From: Desulfobacter vibrioformis DSM 8776
Lineage (GTDB): Bacteria; Desulfobacterota; Desulfobacteria; Desulfobacterales; Desulfobacteraceae
Direction of reading: 5' to 3'
NCBI RefSeq assembly: GCF_000745975.1
Contig: NZ_JQKJ01000014.1
Location: 55,613 to 119,612 of the forward strand
Length of the DNA: 64,000 bases
Of this stretch, positions 53,098 through 61,945 are shown in pieces. Under the pieces are notes generated by a model. It made no database searches, was not told the DNA's origin, and was given only the letters and a program-made list of their open reading frames with translations. The stretch's first letter is position 1; each line of letters begins with the position of its first letter. The position numbers were made by a program, and so were the translations under genes.

Positions 53098-54417
53098 TCA
53101 GGAGAAATCATAGCCTCTCTCGCCGTGAAGTGATTGGTCAAGTCCTGTGTATTCACTTTCTTCATCCAGTCTGAAACCCACGGTTTTTTCCACAATAATG
53201 CACAGGAGAATAGTTGCAACTCCGGCGAGCAGGATAGTCGCTCCCAACCCTTTGAGCTGTACCAGCAGCTGATCGAAAACCGTCCAGGTCCGACCGGCGG
53301 CTTCACTGGCTGATGCCATCCAGGAATCGCGGATGAAAAAACTGAGCAGAAGAACGCCCAGTGCGCTGCCTACGCCGTGGATTCCGAAACAGTCCAGTGT
53401 ATCATCATACCCCAGCTTTATTTTGAGCTGAAGCGCATAGAAACACATCACAGTCGATGCCGCGCCCAGGAACAGAGCGCCCAATGGCTGAACCACTGCG
53501 GCAGCCGGGGTGATCGCAACCAGCCCGGCCAGTGTGCCGGACGCAAACCCAAGCGCAGATGCCTTCCGGTATATAATGCCTTCGATGCACAGCCAGACCA
53601 GTGCGCCACTTGCCGCAGAAATCTGGGTCATGGTCAGGGCCCTGGCCGAATCCAGTCCACTCTGAAGGGTGGAGCCGGCATTAAAACCAAACCAGCCGAC
53701 CCACAGCAAACCGGCACCGATGAGGGTCATGGTCAGATTGTTCGGAGGGGTGGCAATTTTGGGGTGACCCAGTCTGGGCCCCAGGTATATGGCTGCCACC
53801 AGGGCACTGATACCGGCCGACACATGAATGACCAGTCCCCCGGCCAGGTCAATCACCCCGGCGGCGCCGGAATTGAACAACCAGCCGTCCGCTGCCCACA
53901 CCCAATGGCACAATGGCGCGTAAACCACCAGAAACCATAGGGAAATAAACAGGATATATCCTCTCAAATAAATCCGCTCTGCCAGAGCACCGCTGATCAG
54001 GGCCGGCGCGATAATGGCAAATTTACCTTGGAACATGGCAATGATATATTCAGGAATCCCGTTGGTCACGACTTCATCAATACCTTTGAGAAAAAAGAAA
54101 TCACTGTTCCATCCGACAAATCCGCCCAGAATGCTCTGGCCAAAAGTCAGTGAATATCCGCAGACCACCCAGAGCACACCGATCACCGCCATGGATACAA
54201 AGGTATGCATCATGGTTCCCAGAACATTTTTTGCCCGTACCAGGCCACCGTAGAACATAGCCAGGCCCGGCAGCATGAGCAGAACCAGGGCCGTTGAAAT
54301 CAACATCCAGCTCGTGTTGCCGCTGTCAATTACCGTGCCGTCTCCGGCCGCTGCGGCCAGCGGCGTTGCAAGAATTACAAAAACGAAAGGAATCTGCTGC
54401 TTGTTCACCATAATCAT
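53098..54417 (-). CDS. amt: Ammonium transporter Amt
   Basis: A 439-residue channel with a signal-like first segment and eleven further membrane helices. Family signatures are LMLPGLAMFYGGLVRAKNV, the first pore histidine in DLAGGLVIHVSAGISAL, and the second in FGIHGVGSALGVLLLS. The C-terminal tail EESEYTGLDQSLHGERGY contacts GlnK-type PII proteins. No glnK gene is adjacent. The ATG at 54411 has a better-placed GGAG than that at 54417. A sigma-54 type promoter lies upstream, fitting nitrogen control. Confidence 0.93.
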   Translation of the reverse strand: MIMVNKQQIPFVFVILATPLAAAAGDGTVIDSGNTSWMLISTALVLLMLPGLAMFYGGLVRAKNVLGTMMHTFVSMAVIGVLWVVCGYSLTFGQSILGGFVGWNSDFFFLKGIDEVVTNGIPEYIIAMFQGKFAIIAPALISGALAERIYLRGYILFISLWFLVVYAPLCHWVWAADGWLFNSGAAGVIDLAGGLVIHVSAGISALVAAIYLGPRLGHPKIATPPNNLTMTLIGAGLLWVGWFGFNAGSTLQSGLDSARALTMTQISAASGALVWLCIEGIIYRKASALGFASGTLAGLVAITPAAAVVQPLGALFLGAASTVMCFYALQLKIKLGYDDTLDCFGIHGVGSALGVLLLSFFIRDSWMASASEAAGRTWTVFDQLLVQLKGLGATILLAGVATILLCIIVEKTVGFRLDEESEYTGLDQSLHGERGYDFS

Positions 54418-54455
54418 GCTCCATTATTGTTGATTCAAAAAATTTTAAGTGAAAA

Positions 54456-54471
54456 AGCAATAGACATGCCA
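54456..54471 (-). promoter_or_regulatory. Sigma-54 (RpoN) promoter of amt
   Basis: On the minus strand TGGCATGTCTATTGCT matches TGGCAC-N5-TTGCW with the required 12-base distance between GG and GC. The transcription start would be about 28 bases upstream of the amt ATG. NtrC-dependent nitrogen regulation is the expected mode. Confidence 0.78.
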
Positions 54472-54867
54472 TATTCTTATGGAGAATCTATTATTTATTT
54501 TAACATATCATAATAAAAAGAATTTATTTCCCAAACCTGACATTATCGATCCGCTGTCAACGCTTATATAGTCAGTATATTTCAAATATGTTTATAAAAA
54601 TAAAAAATGATACTACACGATTGTAATAAATTGGATTGTTTTATTCATCGTGGGCATTCGAGCGTCCAGGGATAGGAAACAAATTCAATTTTATTAAATA
54701 ATTTGCTCAGTATGCGGCTCCCATGTACATATGACGATTTACAAGATGATTGGCAGAAATAAAATTTCAATAATGTAAAAAAATGCAAAATTTCCCTTGT
54801 TGGCTTTTCTGATCTGAACGATTGGGCGAATTGAAAATACAAGATAAAACCGTGGCCTGTCCTCTAT
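54472..54867. other. AT-rich intergenic region
   Basis: About 400 AT-rich bases upstream of the amt promoter that may contain enhancer sites for an NtrC-type activator, although no clear palindromic pair was seen. A minus-strand frame continuing from the HigB relic runs to 54739 without family similarity. Confidence 0.4.
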
Positions 54868-55110
54868 TTTCCTATTCAGTGGAATTCCAACGATATTGAT
54901 TCTTATGCTGTATTGCCCTTGCCTATCGTCCCCCAATTTTTCAAATATATTACCGGGTGGAGATCGCAAATTAAGAAATTCGACTGCGCTGTCGAGCATT
55001 TGGCGCTTGCGTTCTGCTTGCGCCTGAAAAGTTCTGAATTGCTGTGGACTTTTTCCTTCATAAAGGGCTTGTGTATGCTTGCAAGGGTAATTTTTAGGTG
55101 TTTTTTTGAT
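54868..55110 (-). pseudogene. HigB (RelE-superfamily) toxin gene relic
   Basis: A minus-strand frame without a start codon reads KNYPCKHTQALYEGKSPQQF, then RQMLDSAVEFLNLRSPPGN and DRQGQYSIRIN. This is the pattern of the HigB/killer-protein family. After SIRIN a frame slip is needed: the next frame gives QYRWNS and soon a stop, where an intact toxin continues with QWRICF. Upstream, TAA stands where an ATG should be. No HigA antitoxin follows. The gene is therefore dead, a relic of a toxin-antitoxin locus. Confidence 0.65.
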
Positions 55111-55304
55111 TTAAGTTGCTTAATTTATTTAATTATCCTTATCGCAACCCCGTACCACAATGTACTATCATTCGCCTTCAATTTTGATTGTCCACAATGT
55201 AAGGATAATTTTATGAAGGGTTCGCGAATTTCTAAATATATGCCTTCTTTAAAAAAACTATGTGATTGCACTAAGAGAATAGTGAACAATGGAAATAAAA
55301 TGTT

Positions 55305-56783
55305 TTAAAAACTGAATTTCAACTCTAAGAAGACCTGATCATTTCCTCCAATATCGTTGAACATGGGCAGGTTTCCTGACTGATAAAACACAACGCCTGC
55401 CTTTGCTGTGATGCTGTCTGCAATGTCATATTCTGCTGAAATTCGCTGATAGGAACCGTCCTGCCACTTTTCGCCATATCCCATGACTAAAAATGTCAGG
55501 GTCAAAGCCTCGTGAATAAAATCTTTTTCAATGCAGAGTACCGATTGAAGCTGATTTTCATTAATGCCGTCAGGGGTGTTTTTAAGTTCGCTGTTGTAGT
55601 TAAAAAGGTGCTGGTTGACAAGCTCCAGCGTGATCCGGGTGTCTGTGAACCCACTGTATTCAAACCCTGCCATCACATCCAGCCGTGAAAATTGGTCATT
55701 GGGAGTATTGGTGTATCTAAGTTGTTCCCACAAGGCAGACTCAGTTTTGAGAATCCAGTTTCCTTTTGCCAGGGTTGATGACACCCCGAACATGTTCACC
55801 CGGTCATGTTTTTGTACCGGGACAAGCGTTCCCCCATCTGATACGGATTCAATATACGTGTCCGGATAATAAATATCTGCCCAGTACAGCCCCAAATCCC
55901 ATCCCGAGAACCTGCCTGTAAGTGCCAGGGCAAACTGACTGTTTTTTAGATCAGAATCCAGGATCTCTTCCCGGGCCGGGGCCTGGGAAGACGGGTAAAA
56001 CACAGACCCGTAAGCGGGGGGTTCATTGAACCGGACTTCATGGATCATGATACAGGACAGATTAAAAGGCCCCTGGTAATAATCGATTTTGCTCATGGTC
56101 ACAGGAAGCCGAAGGTCTTCAATGTCTGTTGTGCCCGGGTTTCTAAGATCAAGGGGATTTAGAATGTCCACCACCCGGACATAATCAGAAGTTCCCCACA
56201 CAACAATCTGGCGCCCGGTTTTGATGTCCAGCTGCTTTACAGGGCTTGCCCGAAGATAAAGTTCGCGTAATTCAGCTTTGGTTTCGTAATTGTCCAGGAC
56301 CTGATCCGTATAGTTTTGCCGCCCCTTGAGCGTATATATAAAATCATACCCGCCAAGGCCTGTGGCAAATACAGACCAGTTAAATATATTCCATTTGTCT
56401 GTGGGTTTAATTTCAAATTCCAGTAAAAGTTCGGTTTCCAGGCTTGAAACACCCTGCCAGTTTGTGCCTTGCCGGACCGGTGCATCATGGGAAAAGTGAC
56501 AGTACCCGGCTGTTTTAATATGCCCTGTCAGGAAAAAGACCTGTTGTTCAGGGGCGCGGTCCCGGGACAAAGTATCCCCGGCTTTCTCATTTTCCGTTGC
56601 GCCCGGATCATCAAATCCGTCCAAAAGGCTGTCTCCTGAAATTTTTGTATTTTCATCAAATCCGTCAAGCAGCAGATCAAAAGCCTCTTCCTGTGCCAGG
56701 GCCGGCTGGCACAGGATTGTTGAAAATATTATGACAGCCATCAGTATTTGATCACTAATCAGGAACAAAACACGTAATTTCAT
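55305..56783 (-). CDS. DUF1302-like outer membrane beta-barrel protein with LLDGFD repeats
   Basis: A 492-residue protein with a signal peptide (hydrophobic residues 10-28, cleavage near ALAQ). Just after it come two copies of a short motif, LLLDGFDENTK and SLLDGFDDPG. The rest is strand-rich, ends in aromatic FLELKFSF, and has DILNPLDLRNPGTTDIEDLR, a conserved block of DUF1302-type porin-like proteins. It should be an outer membrane barrel. CAGGAGGGCTGCC stands before the ATG. It is the last gene of the run with the LolA-like and MMPL genes. Confidence 0.75.
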   Translation of the reverse strand: MKLRVLFLISDQILMAVIIFSTILCQPALAQEEAFDLLLDGFDENTKISGDSLLDGFDDPGATENEKAGDTLSRDRAPEQQVFFLTGHIKTAGYCHFSHDAPVRQGTNWQGVSSLETELLLEFEIKPTDKWNIFNWSVFATGLGGYDFIYTLKGRQNYTDQVLDNYETKAELRELYLRASPVKQLDIKTGRQIVVWGTSDYVRVVDILNPLDLRNPGTTDIEDLRLPVTMSKIDYYQGPFNLSCIMIHEVRFNEPPAYGSVFYPSSQAPAREEILDSDLKNSQFALALTGRFSGWDLGLYWADIYYPDTYIESVSDGGTLVPVQKHDRVNMFGVSSTLAKGNWILKTESALWEQLRYTNTPNDQFSRLDVMAGFEYSGFTDTRITLELVNQHLFNYNSELKNTPDGINENQLQSVLCIEKDFIHEALTLTFLVMGYGEKWQDGSYQRISAEYDIADSITAKAGVVFYQSGNLPMFNDIGGNDQVFLELKFSF

Positions 56784-56809
56784 AGTGGCAGCCCTCCTGT
56801 TAATTAAGG

Positions 56810-57640
56810 CTAAAGGCCTTTTTCCATCTGCCGCACGGAAAACATCTCTTGATCCAGATTCTGGTTGAACTTCACCTTGTCCAGGGTCAGGTCGGTTTTG
56901 TGAATAATCCGTTTGCCTTTCTTCCGGGTGATCTGCATGTTTGTGGCCACCCAGATGCCGTCAATTTTGTCCAGTTTGCTGATAACCATGTATTTCAGAT
57001 CCGGGCTGTTTTCCACCCAGCTGATGGACCGGATCACCACATCATTGTCCTGCCGGATAAACAGCAGTTCCTTGTCGTACCCGGTCTCTTTGATGACCTT
57101 GTCTGATTTGGGAATGGCCCATATGGCCCAGGTTTTGACGTCGCCAAACACCTTTTCCCGGCCTTTTTCGTAAAACCGGTAATCAAAATCTGTCAGTTCC
57201 CGGTCGCTCATGTCCGAGTAGTTCAGGTCCGAGCCCATGAAGCTGCCGCTTTTATCTTTAGTTGCAATGCGTTTGGTTTTTCTTAAAGCCGGCAGATAGA
57301 GCCATTGGTCATCGTCATGTTCCGGGTCATCATAATCAATGTTCAAAAATGCGGTTTTATTCACATCTGCCGGGGAAAGGAAAAACATCAGGGACATGGT
57401 GTCCGGGCCCTTGTCCTTGGTAAATGCCTTGATTTTTCGAACCCTTTGGCCGCCGTTCCTGTCGGTCAGGGTCATCTGCATCTGGGCAATCCGGTTGTCC
57501 CCGGTGTCCCTGGCGTCCACCTGTTCCATAATTTTTCTTGCTTCTGGGTCATCTGCCAATGCCTGGGATGTGGCCAGTAACAACAGAATCAAGATAGATA
57601 ATCCCTGCCGGGACAAATGGTTCAGTTTTTGTTTTTTCAT
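56810..57640 (-). CDS. LolA-like outer membrane lipoprotein-sorting protein
   Basis: A 276-residue periplasmic protein with a signal peptide (cleavage after SQALA). The mature part starts DDPEARKIMEQVDARDTGDN and has MTLTDRNGGQRVRKI, YLPALRKTKRIATKDKSGSF and GSDLNYSDMSDRELTDFDY, which are typical of the LolA-like family PF17131. This fold carries lipids or lipoproteins in a hydrophobic cavity. Its position between an MMPL transporter and a barrel suggests that it ferries a lipid across the periplasm. CTGGAGAATATAAA precedes the ATG. Confidence 0.82.
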   Translation of the reverse strand: MKKQKLNHLSRQGLSILILLLLATSQALADDPEARKIMEQVDARDTGDNRIAQMQMTLTDRNGGQRVRKIKAFTKDKGPDTMSLMFFLSPADVNKTAFLNIDYDDPEHDDDQWLYLPALRKTKRIATKDKSGSFMGSDLNYSDMSDRELTDFDYRFYEKGREKVFGDVKTWAIWAIPKSDKVIKETGYDKELLFIRQDNDVVIRSISWVENSPDLKYMVISKLDKIDGIWVATNMQITRKKGKRIIHKTDLTLDKVKFNQNLDQEMFSVRQMEKGL

Positions 57641-57728
57641 TTTATATTCTCCAGGTTTTTTTTTATATGAAAGAGACCAATAAGTTGCTGAGTTATTTAG
57701 GTTTTCGTTATGGGCTGTACCTCAGTGA

Positions 57729-57760
57729 TGATATGTCAGGTCGGCCCGTGGCCGTTATAT
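57729..57760 (+). repeat. Dispersed hairpin repeat, copy B
   Basis: Second copy of the sequence at 11757-11788, with CGGCC-CGT-GGCCG as a perfect small hairpin. It stands between the MMPL and LolA-like genes, overlapping the MMPL stop by a few bases. Confidence 0.5.
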
Positions 57761-60205
57761 AGTTTGGGGATCTGCTGTTTTTGCCACAGGTTTTGGTACA
57801 GATTTCCGGCGTTTATAAATCAACGTCAGAAGTGCCGGCAAAAGAACCAGGTCCGTGGCCAGGGCAAACAGAACCGCACTGCCGGTGAGTATGCCGAATC
57901 GGACATAACAGGACAGATACGCTGTGGTATAAATAAAAAATCCCCCGCAAAGCACAATGCTTGTGATCATCAGTGCCCGGCCGGTGTTGTGAAGGGTTTC
58001 TTTGACCGCAGTTTCAACGTTGTTGCTCATGTCATAGGCCCTTCGGAAATGATGCAGAAAATGGATAGTGTCATCCACCACCAGGCCTATCACAATACTG
58101 CCCACAAGAATGGTCATCATGTCTACGGGGATGCCGACCACACCCATGACCCCGAAAATCATCACAATGGGGACAATATTGGCAATGATGCTCATGGAAC
58201 CGATCTTAAAATTACCGACAATGACCATCATCATGAGGGTGATGGCTATAAAGGCAAACGCATAGCTTTTTGCCATGCTGGTGATAAACATTTTGGTAAT
58301 GCCGATGAACAGGGACATATGACCTGTGATGGAGACGGTTTCCCCGGGGAATTGACTGGCCAGGTACGCTTTTATTTTTTCCACATAGTCCAGATAAAGG
58401 ACTGAATCGGTAAAGGGTGCCAGAACAGACATGCGCGCCTTTTGATGTGTTCCGTCCGCAAGTTCGGCCAGATCATCACTGCCGCTGGATTCAAACAGGA
58501 TCAATTCCTGGGCTGCCAGCTGCCGGGTAGCCGGCACAGTGTAGGCATCATCACGATCCTCGTTCAGAGCCCGGTTGGTCTCCTTGAGTACATCCACCAT
58601 GGAGACCACCTTGCCGGCCCTGATATTGTGTTCGCAAATTGTCGGAATCATTTTCCCGGTCTGATCCATGCGCAAAAGAAGGTCAGGGTTGTGCAGCCCG
58701 TTTTCCTTGCCGGAATCAATGATGATCTCCAGCATGACCGTGCCCCCGTTTTTGCTGTCCATCAACCGGGTACCCACCCGGGCAGTGGAGTCGTGGGGCA
58801 GCCAGGACAGGGCATTATGGGAAAACCGGATGCTGACGGCAGCTGTTGCGGCCAGTAAAAACAAAATACCCCATACCGCCGTAATGGCCAGGGGCCTGCG
58901 TGTTGTCAATCCTGCAATGCTGTCAAATATCCGGTCCACAACAGGTGGCTTTTCTTTTGGCTGCACCTTTTTTATTTTTATGGAAAAAACGGCAATCAGG
59001 GCCGGCAGCAGAAAAAGCGTATATAAAAATGCAATCATGACCCCGGCAGGGGCAATGTATCCAAGGTGGGAGATGATGGCCACATCAGCCCAGATAAAAG
59101 ATAGAAGTCCGCAGGCAGTGGTCAGGCTGGTCATCAGAATCGGCAATCCGGAATAGCCCACAGCCTTTGTGATGGCAGCTTTCTTATCTGGTTTCTGCTC
59201 CGGATTATTTTGAAGATAGCGGTAAAAAAAGGTGAGGATATGAACGGCATCCCCGACACCCACAACAATTAAAAAGGTGGGCAGAATCATGATGACATTG
59301 GAGATGGGAAGCCCCCAGGCCGCCATGATCCCCAGGGACGAAATCAGGGAGAGAAAGACAATGACCATCGGGTATACCACACCTGAAATCCGCCTGAACA
59401 AAATGGCTAAGAATACAATGATCAGCAAAAATGACGCAGGCACCATCAGGCCCAGATCTTTTTCAAGCCCGTGCTGCAGTTCCGACACAAAGACCGGGGT
59501 GCCTGCAAAGAAAAATTCAATGCCCCGGCCACGGTACTTATCAACGATTTCACGAATCCGGTTATTGATTTCAACATTCTGTGCATTGTCCAGGTACTGG
59601 GCATGGGTGGTGCTCTCCTGGGTATTGTCAGACTCAAATCCGGTCAAAAGGTCATCCTGGGACGGCTGTATAAAGGCCTGGGATTTGACCATAATCATTG
59701 CAAGAGTGCGGTCCCCTGAAACCAGAAAATTTTCATAAAGGGGATAATGGTTGATCAGTTTTATAATCCGCTGGTTTTCCTCCCGGGTTTCAGGGGGGTG
59801 GGGGATCAGATCCTCCACAATGAGGGTGTCGTTGTCTGCCCGGACAATCCGACCGTTGATCAGGCTGTCCACTTCGTCCAGGTAGGGAACATTTTCTTCC
59901 AGCTCCCTGTGAAGCGCACTCATTGTCTTGAAAAAATCCGGTGTTATGCCCTTTTCAGGCTTCATGGCAATAAAAAAGATATCGTCCTGGCCAAACTGAT
60001 ACCGGAACTGGTCATAGGCCACAAGCGTTGGGTCATCGGGATGGAAAAAGCTTTCATCCCTGGTATCAATGGTCAGTTTGGGCAATTGCGCCGCAAGTAT
60101 GGCCGAAATAAGGAAAATAACGCCTAAAGTTAAAAGCGCATGTGCATAAACCCAGCGTGCAATGGACTCAAAGAAAGAGGCCAGTTTATCATGAATTATG
60201 GTCAT
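57755..60205 (-). CDS. MMPL/RND-family transporter
   Basis: An 816-residue inner membrane protein with twelve predicted helices in the RND arrangement: one, then a periplasmic loop of ~200 residues, five, a helix, a second loop, and five. Typical parts are KLTIDTRDESFFHPDDP, the GVGDAVHILTFFYRYLQ helix-4 motif and GLVVDDTIHFLHHFRRAY in helix 10 with the charged relay residues. These are the MMPL type that move lipids or hopanoids. The ATG at 60205 has AAGGAG seven bases upstream. It starts 37 bases after the TetR gene stop. Confidence 0.85.
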   Translation of the reverse strand: MTIIHDKLASFFESIARWVYAHALLTLGVIFLISAILAAQLPKLTIDTRDESFFHPDDPTLVAYDQFRYQFGQDDIFFIAMKPEKGITPDFFKTMSALHRELEENVPYLDEVDSLINGRIVRADNDTLIVEDLIPHPPETREENQRIIKLINHYPLYENFLVSGDRTLAMIMVKSQAFIQPSQDDLLTGFESDNTQESTTHAQYLDNAQNVEINNRIREIVDKYRGRGIEFFFAGTPVFVSELQHGLEKDLGLMVPASFLLIIVFLAILFRRISGVVYPMVIVFLSLISSLGIMAAWGLPISNVIMILPTFLIVVGVGDAVHILTFFYRYLQNNPEQKPDKKAAITKAVGYSGLPILMTSLTTACGLLSFIWADVAIISHLGYIAPAGVMIAFLYTLFLLPALIAVFSIKIKKVQPKEKPPVVDRIFDSIAGLTTRRPLAITAVWGILFLLAATAAVSIRFSHNALSWLPHDSTARVGTRLMDSKNGGTVMLEIIIDSGKENGLHNPDLLLRMDQTGKMIPTICEHNIRAGKVVSMVDVLKETNRALNEDRDDAYTVPATRQLAAQELILFESSGSDDLAELADGTHQKARMSVLAPFTDSVLYLDYVEKIKAYLASQFPGETVSITGHMSLFIGITKMFITSMAKSYAFAFIAITLMMMVIVGNFKIGSMSIIANIVPIVMIFGVMGVVGIPVDMMTILVGSIVIGLVVDDTIHFLHHFRRAYDMSNNVETAVKETLHNTGRALMITSIVLCGGFFIYTTAYLSCYVRFGILTGSAVLFALATDLVLLPALLTLIYKRRKSVPKPVAKTADPQTI

Positions 60206-60242
60206 GGATTGCTCCTTTGTGTATTTTGTGCCATCTGCAGTT

Positions 60243-60845
60243 TCAAGTGATCTCAAGGCCGGTAAGTGTCTGCCGGTTCATTTTTTCCACCATTTTTGCT
60301 GCTGCTTCAGGAGGCATGGCAGGATCACGGAAAAACATGACCTCCACCCCAATGTATTGAGAAAAAAGCGACATGGACAGAACCATGCTGTCCACATCTT
60401 TGGCCATCCGGCCTGCTGTTTTTTCATCTTCAATCACGGTTGCAAGGAAGTTGAGAAAGGCGTCAACATCCTTGCGGATGGCAGGTGTATCCTTTTCAAG
60501 GCTGAACACCGTGTGGCTGATCAGTTCGCGATACAGATTTTTGTTTCCATCATAAAAGGTGAACATGGTCAGCCAGATATGGTTTATCCGGGTCGCCAGC
60601 AGGCCTTTTTCGGGCATGTTTTTTAAGGCACCCTCCCAGGTCTGTGAGATATCTTCGGCCAGGGCCGCTTCCATCAAGGCAACCTTATTTTTAAAATGCA
60701 CAACAACGGAAGCCGCAGAAACACCGGCCTGGGCAGCAACCCGCCGCATTGTGCATTGGCTGACATCCTGTTCAAGATACAGTTTTCTGGCCGCGTCAAG
60801 GATCAGCTGCCGTGTCTGTTCTTTAAACGCCTGTTTTCGATTCAT
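60243..60845 (-). CDS. TetR/AcrR-family repressor of the MMPL operon
   Basis: A 200-residue regulator with an N-terminal helix-turn-helix (RQLILDAARKLYLEQD, MRRVAAQAGVSAASVVVHFK) and a helical ligand-binding C-terminal part. The ATG at 60845 has GGAGGT four bases upstream, better than the ATG at 60857. It is the first gene of the MMPL-LolA-like-barrel run and a large palindrome lies in its promoter, so it probably represses its own operon until a hydrophobic ligand binds. Confidence 0.85.
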   Translation of the reverse strand: MNRKQAFKEQTRQLILDAARKLYLEQDVSQCTMRRVAAQAGVSAASVVVHFKNKVALMEAALAEDISQTWEGALKNMPEKGLLATRINHIWLTMFTFYDGNKNLYRELISHTVFSLEKDTPAIRKDVDAFLNFLATVIEDEKTAGRMAKDVDSMVLSMSLFSQYIGVEVMFFRDPAMPPEAAAKMVEKMNRQTLTGLEIT

Positions 60846-60860
60846 GGATACCTCCATATT

Positions 60861-60897
60861 TAATTAAACGTGTTTTTGTATTAAACATGTTTAATTA
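60861..60897. promoter_or_regulatory. TetR operator palindrome
   Basis: TAATTAAACGTGTTT (60861-60875) and AAACATGTTTAATTA (60883-60897) are inverted repeats with one mismatch, separated by seven bases. It stands 16 bases upstream of the TetR ATG, where repressor binding would block the promoter. Confidence 0.7.
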
Positions 60898-61168
60898 GAT
60901 ATAATACCATTGTCAATGGTCTAGTTTAAACATTCATGAATTGTGAAGAAACAAAAGAGGTTTGGGAATTTTCTACAGATGGAGGCTGCCCATCTTCAAA
61001 TTTTTGGGCCCGGCCCATTCTTTGGGATTTGTAATAGACAACCAAAGGGTCAAATGAAATGGATGTGAGGGTGGCACACTGGGTAACATTATCGAATTTC
61101 ATCTTCCTGTTCGGTTGAATCCCAACGATTCGGATTTATCTGGGCACGACCAGCGTTTTGTTCTGTTT

Positions 61169-61456
61169 TTATCTGCCCTGCCAGTAATCTGGTTTTCTAT
61201 GCAGATGCATGACTGCCATGATTCTGATATGGTTGTTAACCACCCGATAGAGAATTCCGTATGGAAATTTGTTGGTGAGGCAACGTCTTGTTTTTGTGTC
61301 AAGATCTGTCCAGACATATGGATGCTCACATATTCGTTTAATGGTGGCGTAAACTTCTTCAGAGAACCTTTCGCCTAAACCCGCTTGACATTCTTCATAA
61401 TATTCAATGGCATCAATGAATTCTTTTTCAGCAATTTCATGAAAGCTAAATTTCAT
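61169..61456 (-). CDS. ParE/RelE-superfamily toxin
   Basis: A 95-residue toxin of the RelE/ParE superfamily. It has the helical hairpin at the start (FHEIAEKEFIDAIEYYEECQ, AGLGERFSEEVYATIKRI) and a following beta sheet with TRRCLTNKFPYGILYRVVNN and IRIMAVMHLHRKPDYW. The arginine and histidine/tyrosine-rich end fits the family. It should inhibit gyrase (ParE) or cleave mRNA (RelE); the subtype is not certain. Its ATG overlaps the antitoxin stop by four bases (ATGA). Confidence 0.85.
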   Translation of the reverse strand: MKFSFHEIAEKEFIDAIEYYEECQAGLGERFSEEVYATIKRICEHPYVWTDLDTKTRRCLTNKFPYGILYRVVNNHIRIMAVMHLHRKPDYWQGR

Positions 61457-61686
61457 TTTGAAAATCGCTTTCGGATTTTTTCAAAAACCTCATCACCGGG
61501 AATAAGTTTTGCTTCTCCACAGTCAAGAGATTGACAACGGCGTTCAACTTCATCGGACCATGCCTGATCAACATCTTTTTGAATCGGTAAATTGGTACTA
61601 ATCAGCAGCTTATCTATAAGTATAAGCCGCTCATCTACCGGAAGATTGATAGCTTGTTCATATATTTTTTCTGATATGCATTCCAT
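61453..61686 (-). CDS. Addiction module antitoxin (PF09720-type)
   Basis: A 77-residue antitoxin. The pattern ISEKIYEQAINLPVDERLIL, then DKLLISTNLP and AWSDEVERRCQSLDCGE, ends in GDEVFEKIRKRF; this is the usual form of the putative addiction module component family, which pairs with RelE/ParE toxins. AAGGAGATGACAT precedes its ATG. It lies upstream of the toxin, so antitoxin is translated first and the pair is coupled. Confidence 0.87.
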   Translation of the reverse strand: MECISEKIYEQAINLPVDERLILIDKLLISTNLPIQKDVDQAWSDEVERRCQSLDCGEAKLIPGDEVFEKIRKRFSK

Positions 61687-61730
61687 ATGTCATCTCCTTT
61701 TTATTTGACTATACAGATGACAGCCTCATT

Positions 61731-61815
61731 GTTCAACGACAAGCTCACCGGCGCGAAGGGGGAGGGAGCGCAGCGACCGGAACCCTTTGCGTCCGAGTGC
61801 AGCGCCGGATTATGC
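61731..61815 (+). other. attC-like structured site next to the toxin-antitoxin pair
   Basis: GC-rich island in AT-rich DNA. GTTCAAC (61731-61737) fits the RYYYAAC left core of integron attC sites; CCGGCGC (61748-61754) pairs perfectly with GCGCCGG (61802-61808), and ATTATGC follows where GTTRRRY would be. Total 85 bases is in the attC size range. The right core has a mismatch at its first base and the outer cores do not pair well, so it may be a decayed attC or another folded repeat. Confidence 0.4.
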
Positions 61816-61945
61816 CTTTGCACACTGATTCAGGTTTCTCACCACATTCTTACTTGTCAGGGGTTCTTGTAGTTTTCAAGATATAAATATTTAAAATAAT
61901 ATAACATTTATCAGTAAAATATTTTTTTGCTGCATAACTTCGGTT

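Noticed and set aside
54913..55308. 131-codon plus-strand frame
   Set aside because: It is antisense to the HigB relic and the tail has biased, non-protein-like composition.
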